A DNA stretch of 64,000 nucleotides. Origin: Aeromonas australiensis (GTDB lineage: Bacteria; Pseudomonadota; Gammaproteobacteria; Enterobacterales; Aeromonadaceae). A program made the position numbers and the translations under genes. Shown in pieces: positions 19,575 through 29,387 of this stretch (positions within the stretch are counted from its first letter, which is position 1; each line of letters starts with the position of its first letter). The DNA lies in NCBI RefSeq assembly GCF_000819725.1, contig NZ_CDDH01000069.1, positions 1 to 64,000 of the forward strand, in the 5' to 3' direction. Under the pieces are notes generated by a model that did not search any database, had not been told where the DNA came from, and saw only the letters and a program-made list of their open reading frames with translations.

Positions 19575-20591
19575 ATGACTATCAAAGTTGGTATCAACGG
19601 TTTTGGCCGCATGGGCCGTCTCTCATTTCGCGCCGCCTTCGACTGGGCGGATGTGGAGTTTGTGCGCATCAATGACCCGGCTGGCGATGCCGCCTCGCTG
19701 GCACACCTCATCACCTTCGATTCAGTCCATGGCCGCTGGCATCATGAAGCCAGCAGCGATGGGGACGAGATGGTGATCGGTAACCATCGCATCCTCTGCA
19801 CTCGTAACAAAGAGATCGGTCAGACAGACTGGTCTGGTTGTGATGTGGTGATCGAGGCCTCTGGCAAGATGAAAACCAAGGCCCTGCTCAATGCCTATCT
19901 GGCGCAAGGGGTGAAGCGCGTTGTGGTGACCGCTCCGGTCAAGGAAGAAGGTGTCCTGAACGTTGTGATGGGGGTCAACCACCACCTCTACGACAAGGCG
20001 CAGCACCCTATCGTGACGGCGGCCTCCTGTACCACCAACTGCCTGGCGCCCGTGGTGAAGGTGATCCACGAGCAGCTCGGCATCAAGCACGGCTCCATGA
20101 CCACCATTCATGACATCACCAACACCCAGACCATTCTGGATGCCCCCCATGCTGACCTGCGCCGTGCCCGCGCCTGCGGCCTGAGCCTCATCCCCACCAC
20201 CACGGGGTCTGCCACCGCCATCACCCATATCTTCCCCGAGCTCAAGGGCAAGCTGAACGGTCATGCGGTGCGGGTGCCGCTGGCCAACGCCTCCCTCACC
20301 GACTGCGTGTTCGAGGTGTGCCGTCCCACCACCGAAGCCGAGGTCAATGGCTTGCTCAAGGCCGCTGCCATGAGTGAGCTCAAGGGGATCATGGGCTATG
20401 AAGAGCGCCCGCTGGTGTCGGTGGATTACAAGACGGATCCGCGCTCCTGCACCATAGATGCACTCTCCACCATGGTGGTCAATGACACCCAGGTGAAGAT
20501 CTACGCGTGGTATGACAACGAGTGGGGCTATGCCAACCGCACCGCCGAGCTGATGCGCATGGTCGGTCAAATGGACAAGGTGCAAGGATAA
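19575..20591 (+). CDS. ArsJ-associated glyceraldehyde-3-phosphate dehydrogenase
   Basis: A 338-residue GAPDH with the NAD-binding start [11 protein letters not shown] and the active-site C152 in [10 protein letters not shown]. When linked to ArsJ, this enzyme uses arsenate in place of phosphate and makes 1-arseno-3-phosphoglycerate, which ArsJ exports. The product then falls apart outside the cell. The start ATG follows TAAGGAAAA. It is eight bases before arsJ. It is distinct from a glycolytic gapA by its operon position, not by any residue I can point to. Confidence 0.92.
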   Translation: MTIKVGINGFGRMGRLSFRAAFDWADVEFVRINDPAGDAASLAHLITFDSVHGRWHHEASSDGDEMVIGNHRILCTRNKEIGQTDWSGCDVVIEASGKMKTKALLNAYLAQGVKRVVVTAPVKEEGVLNVVMGVNHHLYDKAQHPIVTAASCTTNCLAPVVKVIHEQLGIKHGSMTTIHDITNTQTILDAPHADLRRARACGLSLIPTTTGSATAITHIFPELKGKLNGHAVRVPLANASLTDCVFEVCRPTTEAEVNGLLKAAAMSELKGIMGYEERPLVSVDYKTDPRSCTIDALSTMVVNDTQVKIYAWYDNEWGYANRTAELMRMVGQMDKVQG

Positions 20592-20598
20592 CCTGACC

Positions 20599-21840
20599 AT
20601 GGAACGGACCCGACTCTCCCCCGAGATCCGCCAGTATCTGCTGGTGACCGGCAACTACTGGGCCTTCACCCTCACCGACGGCGCGCTGCGCATGTTGGTG
20701 GTGCTCTACTTCCATGGGCTGGGTTACAGCCCGCTGGCCATCGCCTCCCTGTTTCTCTTTTACGAGATCTTCGGGGTGGTGACCAATCTGGTGGGGGGCT
20801 GGCTCGGCGCTCGTCTCGGGCTCAACCGCACCATGAACATAGGGCTGGCCCTCCAGGTGCTGGCACTGGGCATGCTACTGGTGCCGCCGCTCTGGCTGAC
20901 GGTGCCCTGGGTGATGGGGGCGCAGGCGCTTTCGGGGATAGCCAAAGACCTCAACAAGATGAGCGCCAAAAGCGCCATCAAGTTGCTGGTGCCGGGAGAG
21001 GCGCAGGGTCAGCTCTACAAGTGGGTGGCACTCCTCACCGGCTCGAAGAATGCCCTGAAAGGGATGGGCTTTTTCCTCGGTGGCGCCCTGCTGACCCTGC
21101 TCGGGTTTCAGGGGGCTGTGCTGGTCATGGCACTTGCGTTGGCGCTGGTGTGGTGCGTCAGCGTGCTGACCCTGAAACGGGATCTCGGCAAAGCCAAAAA
21201 CAAGCCCAAGTTCAGCGAAATCTTCTCCAAGAGCCGCGCCATCAATTATCTGTCGGCGGCCCGCCTCTTCCTGTTCGGTGCCCGCGATGTCTGGTTTGTG
21301 GTGGCGTTGCCTGTCTACCTCGCCTCCAGCTTTGGCTGGGAACACTGGTATGTGGGGGGATTCCTGGCGCTCTGGATCATTGCTTATGGCGTGGTTCAGA
21401 CCCAGGCGCCCCGCTTTACCGGCAAGGGAGAGGGTCGTGTACCCGATGGCAAGGCTGCGATGGGTTGGGCGCTGGTGTTGGCACTGACCCCGGCCCTGAT
21501 TGCCCTTGCACTCCACTATGAGGTGCATCCGGCCATCAGCCTGGTGGGCGGTCTGATGGTGTTTGGCGCTCTGTTTGCCATCAACTCTTCTCTGCACAGC
21601 TACCTCATCGTCAGCTATGCCGGTGCAGATGGGGTATCGCTTGATGTGGGCTTCTATTACATGGCCAATGCCCTGGGGCGCCTGCTCGGCACCCTGCTCT
21701 CCGGGCTGGTGTTCCAGCTCTATGGTCTGGAGGCCTGCCTCTGGATCTCCACCCTCTTTATTCTGCTAGCGGCGCTCATCTCCCTCGGTTTGCCGCGCCA
21801 TCAACCGCCCGTTTCATCCCACTCTCATGGAGTCTCTTGA
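20599..21840 (+). CDS. arsJ: Organoarsenical efflux MFS transporter ArsJ
   Basis: A 413-residue major facilitator protein with about 12 hydrophobic segments. The N-terminus ([22 protein letters not shown]) and the stretch [18 protein letters not shown] are typical of ArsJ. It exports 1-arseno-3-phosphoglycerate made by the preceding GAPDH, giving arsenate resistance without reduction. Its stop codon overlaps the acr3 start by one base (TGATG). Confidence 0.92.
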   Translation: MERTRLSPEIRQYLLVTGNYWAFTLTDGALRMLVVLYFHGLGYSPLAIASLFLFYEIFGVVTNLVGGWLGARLGLNRTMNIGLALQVLALGMLLVPPLWLTVPWVMGAQALSGIAKDLNKMSAKSAIKLLVPGEAQGQLYKWVALLTGSKNALKGMGFFLGGALLTLLGFQGAVLVMALALALVWCVSVLTLKRDLGKAKNKPKFSEIFSKSRAINYLSAARLFLFGARDVWFVVALPVYLASSFGWEHWYVGGFLALWIIAYGVVQTQAPRFTGKGEGRVPDGKAAMGWALVLALTPALIALALHYEVHPAISLVGGLMVFGALFAINSSLHSYLIVSYAGADGVSLDVGFYYMANALGRLLGTLLSGLVFQLYGLEACLWISTLFILLAALISLGLPRHQPPVSSHSHGVS

Positions 21841-22916
21841 TGAGTAATACAGCCTGCTGCGATCTGCCCGTCAGCAAAAAGATGAGCTTTCTCGACCGCA
21901 ACCTTACCCTCTGGATCTTTGTCGCCATGGCCATCGGGGTGGGGATTGGTTACCTGTTCCCGCAAGTAGCCCAGTGGAATGAGGCAATGTCGGTCGGCAC
22001 CACCAATGTGCCGCTCGCCATCGGTCTTATCCTGATGATGTATCCGCCGCTCGCCAAGGTGAACTACGCCACCATGGGGGCGATGACCCGTGACCGGCAG
22101 GCCATTACCCTCTCATTGGTAATGAACTGGTTGGTGGGCCCCATATTGATGTTCGTGATTGCCCTGGTGTTTTTGCATGACGAGCCGGGTTACATGGTGG
22201 GTCTCATCCTGATCGGCCTGGCGCGCTGCATCGCCATGGTGCTGGTGTGGAACGATCTCGGCGGTGGCAGCAAGGAGTACGGTGCTGGCCTGGTGGCGCT
22301 CAACAGCGGTTTTCAGATCCTCACCTACAGCTTCATGGCCTGGTTGTTTATTACCGTACTGCCGCCGCTGTTCGGTTTGCAGGGTTTCGCGGTGGATATC
22401 ACCATGCTGGATATCGCACAAAGCGTACTGATCTATCTTGGCATTCCCTTCCTGGCAGGTTTTCTGAGCCGTCACTATCTGGTCAAGGCCAAGGGTGAGC
22501 AGTGGTATAACGAGCGTTTTATCCCCGCCATTTCGCCCATCACGCTGATCGCCTTGCTGGCCACTATCGTGCTGATGTTCAGCCTCAAGGGCGAGATGAT
22601 CGTCGAGTTGCCCATGGATGTGCTGCGGGTGGCTGTGCCTCTGGTGGTCTATTTCGTGCTGATGTTCTTCACCAGCTTCCTGGTTGGCAAGAAGCTGGGC
22701 ATTCCCTATGACAAGAACGCTTCCATCGCCTTTACCGCCACCGGCAACAACTTCGAGCTGGCCATCGCGGTCTCCATTGCCGTGTTTGGTTTGAGCTCGG
22801 ATCAGGCCTTCGCCGGTGTCATCGGCCCGCTGGTGGAGGTGCCTGTGCTCATCGCCCTGGTCAATGTCGCCCTGCGCATGAAGCGCAACTATGGCAAAGC
22901 GGAGGCGCAAGTATGA
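21840..22916 (+). CDS. acr3: Arsenite efflux transporter Acr3
   Basis: A 358-residue inner membrane arsenite carrier of the ACR3 family (BART superfamily), with about ten hydrophobic segments. The conserved functional cysteine is C130 in [15 protein letters not shown], and the family motif [13 protein letters not shown] lies near residue 302. The ATG at 21840 overlaps the arsJ stop codon; an in-frame TTG one codon earlier is less likely. An extra CC pair near the N-terminus (residues 6-7) is noted. It probably works with ArsA. Confidence 0.95.
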   Translation: MSNTACCDLPVSKKMSFLDRNLTLWIFVAMAIGVGIGYLFPQVAQWNEAMSVGTTNVPLAIGLILMMYPPLAKVNYATMGAMTRDRQAITLSLVMNWLVGPILMFVIALVFLHDEPGYMVGLILIGLARCIAMVLVWNDLGGGSKEYGAGLVALNSGFQILTYSFMAWLFITVLPPLFGLQGFAVDITMLDIAQSVLIYLGIPFLAGFLSRHYLVKAKGEQWYNERFIPAISPITLIALLATIVLMFSLKGEMIVELPMDVLRVAVPLVVYFVLMFFTSFLVGKKLGIPYDKNASIAFTATGNNFELAIAVSIAVFGLSSDQAFAGVIGPLVEVPVLIALVNVALRMKRNYGKAEAQV

Positions 22917-23344
22917 GTGACACTGTTATCACCATTTACCACAACCCGGCCTGTGGCACCTCCCGTAATACCCTGGCACTTATCCGCAACGCAGGGGTTG
23001 AACCGACTGTCATCCACTATCTGGAGAGACCGCCGAGCCGTGAGATCCTGGTCGCGCTTATTGCAGCAATGGGAATACCAGTACGTGACTTGCTGCGCAA
23101 AAACGTGCCCCCCTATGAGGTGCTTGGGCTGGCCGAGGAGAGCTTCAGTGACGATGAACTTGTCGATGCCATGCTGGCGCACCCCATTCTGATCAACCGT
23201 CCCATCGTGGTGACGTCCCTTGGCACCAAGCTGTGTCGTCCGTCAGAGGTGGTGCTGGATATTTTGCCGAGTCCTCAGCAAGGTGCCTTCAGCAAAGAAG
23301 ATGGGGAGCTGGTAGTGGATGCACAAGGAAAACGGATCAAGTGA
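22913..23344 (+). CDS. arsC: Arsenate reductase, glutaredoxin-dependent ArsC
   Basis: A 143-residue ArsC of the E. coli R773 type (thioredoxin fold, glutathione/glutaredoxin dependent). The catalytic Cys is C14 in [13 protein letters not shown], and the arginine-containing NRPIVVT follows the family pattern. It begins inside the acr3 stop region (ATGA overlap, 4 nt). It is the last gene of the operon and functionally duplicates the phosphatase-type reductase upstream, with a different electron donor. Confidence 0.95.
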   Translation: MSDTVITIYHNPACGTSRNTLALIRNAGVEPTVIHYLERPPSREILVALIAAMGIPVRDLLRKNVPPYEVLGLAEESFSDDELVDAMLAHPILINRPIVVTSLGTKLCRPSEVVLDILPSPQQGAFSKEDGELVVDAQGKRIK

Positions 23345-23399
23345 TCTGGACTACCGTGTGGTTTATGAGTGATGGCAAGAGCTGCTGAAGTAGCCAGAT

Positions 23400-23431
23400 A
23401 AAAAACGCCGATCATCCGATCGGCGTTTTGC
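23400..23431. terminator. Bidirectional terminator at the right edge of the ars locus
   Basis: Stem AAAACGCCGAT and ATCGGCGTTTT around loop CATCCG. It ends the ars operon on the plus strand and aroP on the minus strand. It shares 30 of 32 nt with 14262-14293. Confidence 0.88.
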
Positions 23432-23454
23432 ATTGTTCGTCTCAGCTGCGGGCA

Positions 23455-24837
23455 TTAACCCAGATTGGCGGCGACCTTGGCTTGGGCTCGTCCTTTGCGC
23501 TTGATGACAAAGCCAATGCCCAGTACCACCAGCCAGACGGGGATCAGTTCGACCGAGATCCGGAAGTCCGGGGTCATATACATGATCACCAGAATGCCAG
23601 CCATAAAGGCGAGGCAGAGGTAGTTGCCGAAGGGGTACCAGAACGCCTTGAACTTGGGCTGGACACCTTCTGCGACCTTGGCCTTGCGGAACTTGAGGTG
23701 CGCGAGGCTGATCATTGCCCAGTTGATCACCAGCGCGGAGACCACCAGCGCCATCAGCAGACCGAAGGCCTGGCCCGGCATCAGGTAGTTGATCAGCACG
23801 CAGAGCAGGGTGGCGATGGCCGAGACCGAGAGGGCAACCAGCGGCACGCCGCTCTTGTTGGTCTTGAGCAGGGCTTTCGGACCGTTGCCCTGTTTGGCCA
23901 GCCCGAACAGCATCCGGCTGTTGCAGTAGACGCAGCTGTTGTAGACCGACAGTGCCGCCGTCAGCACCACGATGTTGAGTACGGTGGCGACCAGATTGCT
24001 GTCCAGAGCGTGGAAGATCATCACGAATGGGCTGCCGCCTTCCACCACTTTACCCCAGGGGTAGAGGGACATCAGGATAGCCAGCGCGCCGATGTAGAAG
24101 ATGAGGATGCGGTAGATCACCTGGTTGGTGGCCTTGGGAATGCTCTTCTCGGGGTTGTCCGCTTCGGCGGCGGTAATGCCCACCAGCTCCAGACCGCCGA
24201 AGGAGAACATGATCACCGCCATCGCCATCACCAGACCAGTGATGCCGTTGGGGAAGAAGCCCCCTTGCGCCCACAGGTTAGTGACGCTCGCCTCGGGACC
24301 GCCGGCACCGGAGATGAGCAGATAGCCGCCAAAGCCAATCATACCGATGATGGCGACCACCTTGATGATGGCGAACCAGAACTCCGTCTCGCCAAATGCT
24401 TTGACGTTGGAGAGGTTGATGGCGTTGATCAGCACGAAAAAGAAAGCTGCCGACATCCAGGTCGGGATCTCGGGCCACCAGTACTGGACATAGATGCCCA
24501 CCGCAGTCAGCTCGGCCATGCTCACCAGCACGTAGAGCACCCAGTAGTTCCAGCCGGAGGCAAAACCGGCAAACTCACCCCAGTATTTGTTGGCAAAGTG
24601 GCTGAATGAACCGGCTACTGGCTCTTCCACCACCATCTCACCGAGCTGGCGCATGATCAGGAAGGCGATAAAACCGCCGATGGCATACCCCAGCAGCACC
24701 GAGGGGCCTGCCATCTTGATGGTTTGGGCAATGCCCAGAAAGAGGCCGGTACCGATGGCACCGCCCAACGCAATCAACTGAATGTGGCGGTTTTTAAGGC
24801 CGCGCTTCAGCTCCTCACCGTCTTGTTTCAAATCCAT
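23455..24837 (-). CDS. aroP: Aromatic amino acid permease AroP
   Basis: A 460-residue APC-superfamily permease (AAT family) with 12 hydrophobic segments. It follows E. coli AroP very closely: RGLKNRHIQLIALGGAIGTG at the N-terminus, EEPVAGSFSHFA, SFGGLELVGITAAEADNPE and YNSCVYCNSRMLFGLA. It imports tyrosine, phenylalanine and tryptophan with protons. PheP is a close relative and remains possible. The start has AAAGGACAG upstream. A weak TyrR-box-like site lies about 90 bp upstream, and the tyrosine degradation operon is elsewhere in this window. Confidence 0.9.
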   Translation of the reverse strand: MDLKQDGEELKRGLKNRHIQLIALGGAIGTGLFLGIAQTIKMAGPSVLLGYAIGGFIAFLIMRQLGEMVVEEPVAGSFSHFANKYWGEFAGFASGWNYWVLYVLVSMAELTAVGIYVQYWWPEIPTWMSAAFFFVLINAINLSNVKAFGETEFWFAIIKVVAIIGMIGFGGYLLISGAGGPEASVTNLWAQGGFFPNGITGLVMAMAVIMFSFGGLELVGITAAEADNPEKSIPKATNQVIYRILIFYIGALAILMSLYPWGKVVEGGSPFVMIFHALDSNLVATVLNIVVLTAALSVYNSCVYCNSRMLFGLAKQGNGPKALLKTNKSGVPLVALSVSAIATLLCVLINYLMPGQAFGLLMALVVSALVINWAMISLAHLKFRKAKVAEGVQPKFKAFWYPFGNYLCLAFMAGILVIMYMTPDFRISVELIPVWLVVLGIGFVIKRKGRAQAKVAANLG

Positions 24838-25179
24838 GGATCTGTCCTTTACCTATCTCTGTTGTCTCTGGTCGGTGTTGGGCTCATCCTGAGCAGGCCG
24901 CAGTGCGTAGCCAAAACCTGACGAAAGTTGTATTTGTTTCGTTACGCTGTGCCATTTTCAATTTTTAGTGTTGGCTGGCAACCGAAGCAGAATAGTGATA
25001 ATCCGCCATAAATGCACCTGTTTTCCATCTCTAATGGCTGTACTTTGTACCGGCGGTAGCGTTTTTATGGTCTGCAGAGGCTTTTTGGTAGTTCTTGCTT
25101 GATATTTGTGCGGTTGAATTTTGTTTTGTTGACATCTGTTGGTTTTAGTGGGCTTTTTGTTGTGCTGGGCTACAGATGG
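24838..25179. other. Upstream region of aroP, 342 bp, no supported gene
   Basis: AT-rich. It holds the candidate TyrR box at 24929-24946. A frame open on the plus strand from TTG 25099 joins the next gene, but the T-rich composition and lack of an RBS argue for noncoding DNA. On the minus strand a lysine-rich open frame is a composition artefact. Confidence 0.4.
24929..24946 (-). promoter_or_regulatory. Weak TyrR-box candidate upstream of aroP
   Basis: TGTATT-N6-GTTACG matches 8 of the 12 defined positions of the TyrR consensus TGTAAA-N6-TTTACA. It keeps the invariant G and C 14 bp apart. aroP is a classical TyrR target in E. coli. Confidence 0.35.
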
Positions 25180-25524
25180 ATGCAGATGATGCCAAGCAAG
25201 CGAGCGTGCAGGGAAGAGTACAGGGAGTTGGAGTTCAGAGAGCGCGAAAGCGTGCTGCAACAAGGGGTTGCCCGGGGAGTGCAGGTGACGCTCTGGTTGG
25301 GGATTGCCGCCAGTCCGCTGCTGTTGCTGGTGGCCGCCACCCTGCTGCTGGGGTGGCTGTTACTCGGTGATCAGGCGTTGCTGCACTACTGGCAGTCGCT
25401 GTTGCTGGTGGGTGGGGTAACGGGGGCGCTCGTTGGCGGCTGGCTGGCGGAGCGGGTTCGCCTGCGCCACGGTTTGCTGGCCTTCTATGCCCGGTTGATG
25501 AACAACCCTGAGCTCAATCGTTAG
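25180..25524 (+). CDS. Small membrane protein of unknown function
   Basis: Unrecognised. From ATG 25180 it has 114 residues: a charged N-terminus (KRACREEYRELEFRERESV) that may be helical, then two hydrophobic segments (LWLGIAASPLLLLVAATLLLG and SLLLVGGVTGALVGGWLA), then a basic C-terminus. No clear RBS marks the start; ATG 25186 and 25189 are equally possible, and a TTG at 25099 would add another hydrophobic segment. Composition is normal for the region. It lies alone between aroP (divergent) and ppsR (convergent), with a terminator at 25634. Confidence 0.55.
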   Translation: MQMMPSKRACREEYRELEFRERESVLQQGVARGVQVTLWLGIAASPLLLLVAATLLLGWLLLGDQALLHYWQSLLLVGGVTGALVGGWLAERVRLRHGLLAFYARLMNNPELNR

Positions 25525-25596
25525 TTAACGCTGGCTGTTTGCCGAGCGCAGCAGAGCGAAATCAAACAGCGGCTAGCTGGCGGCAGGTGACAAGGG

Positions 25597-25622
25597 CATA
25601 CGCCAAGGTCATACGCCAAGGT
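25597..25622 (+). repeat. Perfect tandem 13-mer
   Basis: CATACGCCAAGGT occurs twice head to tail (25597-25609 and 25610-25622) in the noncoding gap before the terminator. A dyad GCTGTTTG/CAAACAGC lies just upstream. Confidence 0.9.
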
Positions 25623-25633
25623 CGACAAGCAGA

Positions 25634-25666
25634 GGGATAAGCATTTGTGGTGCTTATCCCTTTTTT
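25634..25666 (+). terminator. Terminator behind the small membrane protein gene
   Basis: Ten-bp stem GGGATAAGCA (25634-25643) and TGCTTATCCC (25651-25660), then TTTTTT. Confidence 0.88.
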
Positions 25667-25775
25667 ATCCACGCTTTCCACTGTCATTCATTAAAACGAC
25701 AGTTCATAGCGCCTGGCTTTTACAACTGATATGTGATTCTTATCTTTTGTCGATGCAAATAGCTGTCAAGCTGGC

Positions 25776-26588
25776 TTAACAGAGCTGGCGGCGCAGACCG
25801 GTCGCCTCGAGGACCTTGGCGCTGATCTCCTCCACCGAGTGGGAGCTGGTATCGAGGAAGCGGATCGCCTCCTGGCGAAACAGCCGCTCCACGCAGGCCA
25901 GCTCCTGCTCGCACTGTTCGATGGAGGAGTAGCGGCTGTTGGCACGGCGCTGGTTGCGGATCTCGTGCAGCCGCTGCGGCGCTATGGTGAGGCCAAACAG
26001 CTTGTGACGGTTGGCCTTGAGGGGGGCGGGCAGCGCCAGCATCCCCATGTCCTGCTCGATAAAGGGGTAGTTGGCGGCGCGAATGCCGAACTGCAGCGCC
26101 AGATAGAGGCTGGTGGGGGTCTTGCCGCAGCGGGAGACCCCGATCAGGATGATGTCCGCCTCATCGTACTCCCTGGTGGTGATGCCATCGTCGTTGGCCA
26201 GCGCGAAGTTGACCGCCTCGATGCGATCGTCATAGAGCTTGCGGTTCTCCATACCGTGGGTGCGGTGGAGGCGGGGCTCGGCTTTTACCCCCAGCTCCTG
26301 CTCCAGCGGGCTGACGAAGGTATTGAGAAAGTCGTGGCCGCACGCCTCCGATTTCAGTACCTCTTCCCGTACCTGCGGGTCGACGATGGTGTGAAACAGA
26401 ATGGGGCGTACCCCGGTCTGGCGAAACTGCTCGTCGATGCGCATCCGTACCTGACGGGCTTTCTCCTGTGTCTCCACAAAGGGGATAGTGATCTGCTCGA
26501 AGGCCAGCGGAAACTGGCTCAGTACTGCGTGGCCGAACACTTCGGCGGTGATGGCGGTGCCGTCTGAAACATAAAATACGGTGTGCAC
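25776..26588 (-). CDS. ppsR: PEP synthase regulatory protein PpsR (kinase/pyrophosphorylase)
   Basis: A 270-residue DUF299 enzyme that inactivates PEP synthase by ADP-dependent phosphorylation of a threonine and reactivates it by phosphate-dependent dephosphorylation. The P-loop is [11 protein letters not shown], and the start [18 protein letters not shown] is the family N-terminus. I place the start at GTG 26588, which has AGGAG six bases upstream and gives the normal length. The frame stays open to an ATG at 26738 with about 50 unconserved residues. It is divergent from its target ppsA. Confidence 0.93.
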   Translation of the reverse strand: MHTVFYVSDGTAITAEVFGHAVLSQFPLAFEQITIPFVETQEKARQVRMRIDEQFRQTGVRPILFHTIVDPQVREEVLKSEACGHDFLNTFVSPLEQELGVKAEPRLHRTHGMENRKLYDDRIEAVNFALANDDGITTREYDEADIILIGVSRCGKTPTSLYLALQFGIRAANYPFIEQDMGMLALPAPLKANRHKLFGLTIAPQRLHEIRNQRRANSRYSSIEQCEQELACVERLFRQEAIRFLDTSSHSVEEISAKVLEATGLRRQLC

Positions 26589-26763
26589 GTAGGGCTCCTG
26601 TGATACCGCGGGTGGGGTCGCATGGGGTAAGGGGTGAGAAGTATCTCCCGAAACCATACCAGTTTTGTCAACCGGTCTGCTGTGCCCAAGTTGTGAAGTG
26701 GCTTGCAAACCTGAATCGTTATCTTTTTGTGTCGCCATTGTAGAATGTTCCGGTCATTCGACC

Positions 26764-26792
26764 ATCCCCAACGCTTGCTCGGGGATTTTTTT
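26764..26792 (+). terminator. Terminator-like hairpin in the ppsA leader
   Basis: Stem ATCCCC (26764-26769) and GGGGAT (26781-26786), followed by seven T. It reads toward ppsA, about 145 bp before its start, with no plus-strand gene ahead of it. It could end a short leader transcript or an unannotated small RNA. Confidence 0.5.
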
Positions 26793-26803
26793 GAAAACCA
26801 GTA

Positions 26804-26815
26804 GAAAACGTTTTC
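26804..26815. promoter_or_regulatory. Cra-like palindrome upstream of ppsA
   Basis: Perfect palindrome GAAAACGTTTTC with the central CG typical of LacI-family operators. The Cra consensus is TGAAACGTTTCA, so the arms here have one extra A. Confidence 0.35.
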
Positions 26816-26935
26816 ATGGTCGTTGGCAACAAAAGAAACAGACAATAACGCACCTGACTTACCCATAACCTCATCGATTAAATCGGGCGCACGAGGTGCG
26901 ATGGCATCGGTGCCCACCAACCTGGAGACATCCAA

Positions 26936-29320
26936 GTGCAACAGTACGTGCTCTGGTACGAACAACTCGGAATGCAGGACGTAGAACGCGTTGGCGGCAA
27001 GAACGCATCCCTTGGCGAGATGATCAGCAACCTCTCTGGCGCCGGCGTATCCGTGCCGGGGGGCTTTGCCACCACCGCCTTTGCGTTTAACGAGTTTCTG
27101 GAGTCAAGCGGCCTCAACGGCAAGATCCACCATCTGCTCGACAATCTCGACGTGGACGATATCGCCGCCCTTAACCGGGCCGGTCAGCAGATCCGCGACT
27201 GGGTGATCGACGCCCCGTTTCAGCCCGAGCTGGAGCAGGCGATCCGGGTTGCCTATGAAAAGTTGAGTGCCGGTTTGGGTGATGGCATGAGTGCCTCGTT
27301 TGCGGTGCGCTCCTCCGCCACCGCCGAGGATATGCCGGACGCCTCCTTTGCCGGCCAGCAGGAGACCTTCCTCAACGTACGTGGCATCGATGCCGTCATG
27401 ACGGCGGTCAAGCATGTGTTTGCTTCCCTGTTCAACGATCGCGCCATCTCCTATCGGGTGCATCAGGGCTATGACCACAAGGGCGTTGCCCTCTCGGCCG
27501 GGGTACAGCGGATGGTGCGTTCCGATCTCGCCGCCTCCGGCGTCATGTTTACCCTGGATACCGAGTCCGGCTTCAACGACGTGGTCTTTATCACCGGCGC
27601 CCATGGTCTTGGCGAGATGGTGGTGCAGGGGGCGGTCAACCCGGACGAGTTCTACGTGCACAAGCCGACCCTCAAGGGGGGCCGCCCGGCGGTGGTGCGC
27701 AAGACCCTGGGCTCCAAGCTTATCAAGATGACCTACTCGGACGATGCCGGTCACGGCCGTCAGGTGAAGATTGTCGATACCGATGAGGCTGAGCGCAGCC
27801 GCTTCTGCATCAGCGATGAGGAGGTGATGGCGCTGGCCAAGCAGGCCCTTATCATCGAGCAGCACTATGGCCGCCCGATGGATATCGAGTGGGCCAAGGA
27901 TGGTCAGGATGGCCAGCTCTATATCGTGCAGGCACGCCCGGAAACCGTGCGCAGCCGTCAGGAGGCCAACACCCTCGAGCGTTTTGCCCTCAAGCAAGCG
28001 GGCAAGGTGCTGATTGAGGGACGAGCCATCGGCCACAAGATTGGTGCGGGCCCGGCGCGAGTTATCTCCTCCATCAGCCAGATGGACGAGGTGCAACCCG
28101 GCGACGTGCTGGTCACCGACATGACCGACCCGGACTGGGAGCCCATCATGAAGCGGGCCTCCGCCATCGTCACCAACCGGGGCGGCCGCACCTGTCACGC
28201 CGCCATTATCGCTCGCGAGCTGGGCATTCCGGCGGTGGTGGGCTGTGGCAACGCTACGGATCATATTGAGCCGGGTCAGCGGATCACCGTCTCCTGCGCG
28301 GAAGGGGATACCGGTTTTATCTATGACGGCGAGCTGGACTTCGACGTGGCGGTGACCGAGGTGGGCAATATGCCGCGCCTGCCCATCAAGATCATGATGA
28401 ACGTCGGCAACCCGGACCGCGCTTTCGACTTTGCCCAACTGCCCAATGCTGGCGTAGGGCTGGCGCGTCTTGAGTTCATCATCAACCGGATGATCGGGGT
28501 GCACCCCAAGGCCTTGCTGGAGTTTGACCAGCAAACGCCAGAGCTGCAGGCCACCATCGGCAAGATGATCGCCGGTTACGACAGCCCGCGGGAGTTCTAC
28601 GTGGCCAAGCTGACCGAGGGGATCGCCACTCTGGGCGCTGCGTTCTGGCCGGAGCGGGTGATCGTGCGGATGTCGGACTTCAAGTCCAACGAGTACGCCA
28701 ATCTGGTGGGCGGCCGTGGCTACGAGCCTCATGAAGAGAACCCGATGATCGGTTTTCGTGGCGCATCCCGCTACATCGCCGACAGCTTCCGACCCTGCTT
28801 TGCCCTCGAGTGCGAGGCGATCAAGCGGGTGCGCGATGTGATGGGGCTGACCAACGTCGAGGTGATGATCCCCTTCGTGCGCACCGTGGGCGAGGCGGAG
28901 CAGGTGATCGACATCCTGGCCGAGAACGGTCTGCGCCGTGGCGAGCGGGGGCTCAAGGTGATCATGATGTGCGAGATCCCGAGCAACGCCCTGTTGGCAG
29001 ACAAGTTCCTCGAGCACGTGGATGGCTTCTCCATCGGCTCCAACGACATGACCCAGCTCACCCTTGGGCTGGATCGGGATTCCGGGCTCATCGCCCATCT
29101 GTTCGACGAGCGCAACGAGGCGGTCAAGGCGTTGCTGGCGATGGCCATTGCCGCTGCGCGCAAGGCGGGCAAGTATGTGGGGATCTGCGGTCAGGGCCCA
29201 TCCGATCATCCGGACTTCGCCGCCTGGCTGGTGGAGCAGGGGATCGATTCGGTGTCGCTCAATCCCGATACGGTGGTCGATACCTGGCTCTATCTGGCGG
29301 AGCAGCATGGTGCCAAGTAA
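26936..29320 (+). CDS. ppsA: Phosphoenolpyruvate synthase
   Basis: Makes PEP from pyruvate with ATP going to AMP and phosphate, a key step in gluconeogenesis. 794 residues: N-terminal ATP-binding domain ([30 protein letters not shown]), the central phosphohistidine domain with H421 in [21 protein letters not shown], and the C-terminal PEP-binding barrel ([28 protein letters not shown]). The His position equals that of E. coli PpsA. The start is GTG 26936 with GGAG eight bases before. PpsR, encoded divergently, regulates it by phosphorylation. Confidence 0.97.
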   Translation: MQQYVLWYEQLGMQDVERVGGKNASLGEMISNLSGAGVSVPGGFATTAFAFNEFLESSGLNGKIHHLLDNLDVDDIAALNRAGQQIRDWVIDAPFQPELEQAIRVAYEKLSAGLGDGMSASFAVRSSATAEDMPDASFAGQQETFLNVRGIDAVMTAVKHVFASLFNDRAISYRVHQGYDHKGVALSAGVQRMVRSDLAASGVMFTLDTESGFNDVVFITGAHGLGEMVVQGAVNPDEFYVHKPTLKGGRPAVVRKTLGSKLIKMTYSDDAGHGRQVKIVDTDEAERSRFCISDEEVMALAKQALIIEQHYGRPMDIEWAKDGQDGQLYIVQARPETVRSRQEANTLERFALKQAGKVLIEGRAIGHKIGAGPARVISSISQMDEVQPGDVLVTDMTDPDWEPIMKRASAIVTNRGGRTCHAAIIARELGIPAVVGCGNATDHIEPGQRITVSCAEGDTGFIYDGELDFDVAVTEVGNMPRLPIKIMMNVGNPDRAFDFAQLPNAGVGLARLEFIINRMIGVHPKALLEFDQQTPELQATIGKMIAGYDSPREFYVAKLTEGIATLGAAFWPERVIVRMSDFKSNEYANLVGGRGYEPHEENPMIGFRGASRYIADSFRPCFALECEAIKRVRDVMGLTNVEVMIPFVRTVGEAEQVIDILAENGLRRGERGLKVIMMCEIPSNALLADKFLEHVDGFSIGSNDMTQLTLGLDRDSGLIAHLFDERNEAVKALLAMAIAAARKAGKYVGICGQGPSDHPDFAAWLVEQGIDSVSLNPDTVVDTWLYLAEQHGAK

Positions 29321-29343
29321 GTCACTATCAAAATGAGCAGCAG

Positions 29344-29368
29344 AAAGGGGGCCATAATGGCCCCCTTT
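29344..29368 (+). terminator. Terminator of ppsA
   Basis: Stem AAAGGGGGCC (29344-29353) and GGCCCCCTTT (29359-29368), loop ATAAT. T-rich sequence follows. It may also serve the chaperone gene on the minus strand. Confidence 0.88.
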
Positions 29369-29387
29369 GTTATTTGTCTGTCGCGGC

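Larger units (their letters stand above)
26589..26935. promoter_or_regulatory. ppsR-ppsA divergent control region, 347 bp
   Basis: No gene is supported. It contains a terminator-like hairpin at 26764-26792 on the plus strand and a perfect palindrome GAAAACGTTTTC at 26804-26815. The latter resembles a Cra (FruR) or other LacI-family site. Cra activates ppsA in E. coli. The ppsA RBS region is at 26924-26927. Confidence 0.45.

Noticed and set aside
14262-23431. Transposon carrying the ars genes
   Set aside because: No transposase, integrase or terminal inverted repeats are present; only the matching hairpins remain.
23428-24609. 393-codon plus-strand frame over aroP, rich in His, Asp and Gln
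   Set aside because: Reverse-frame shadow of the permease gene.
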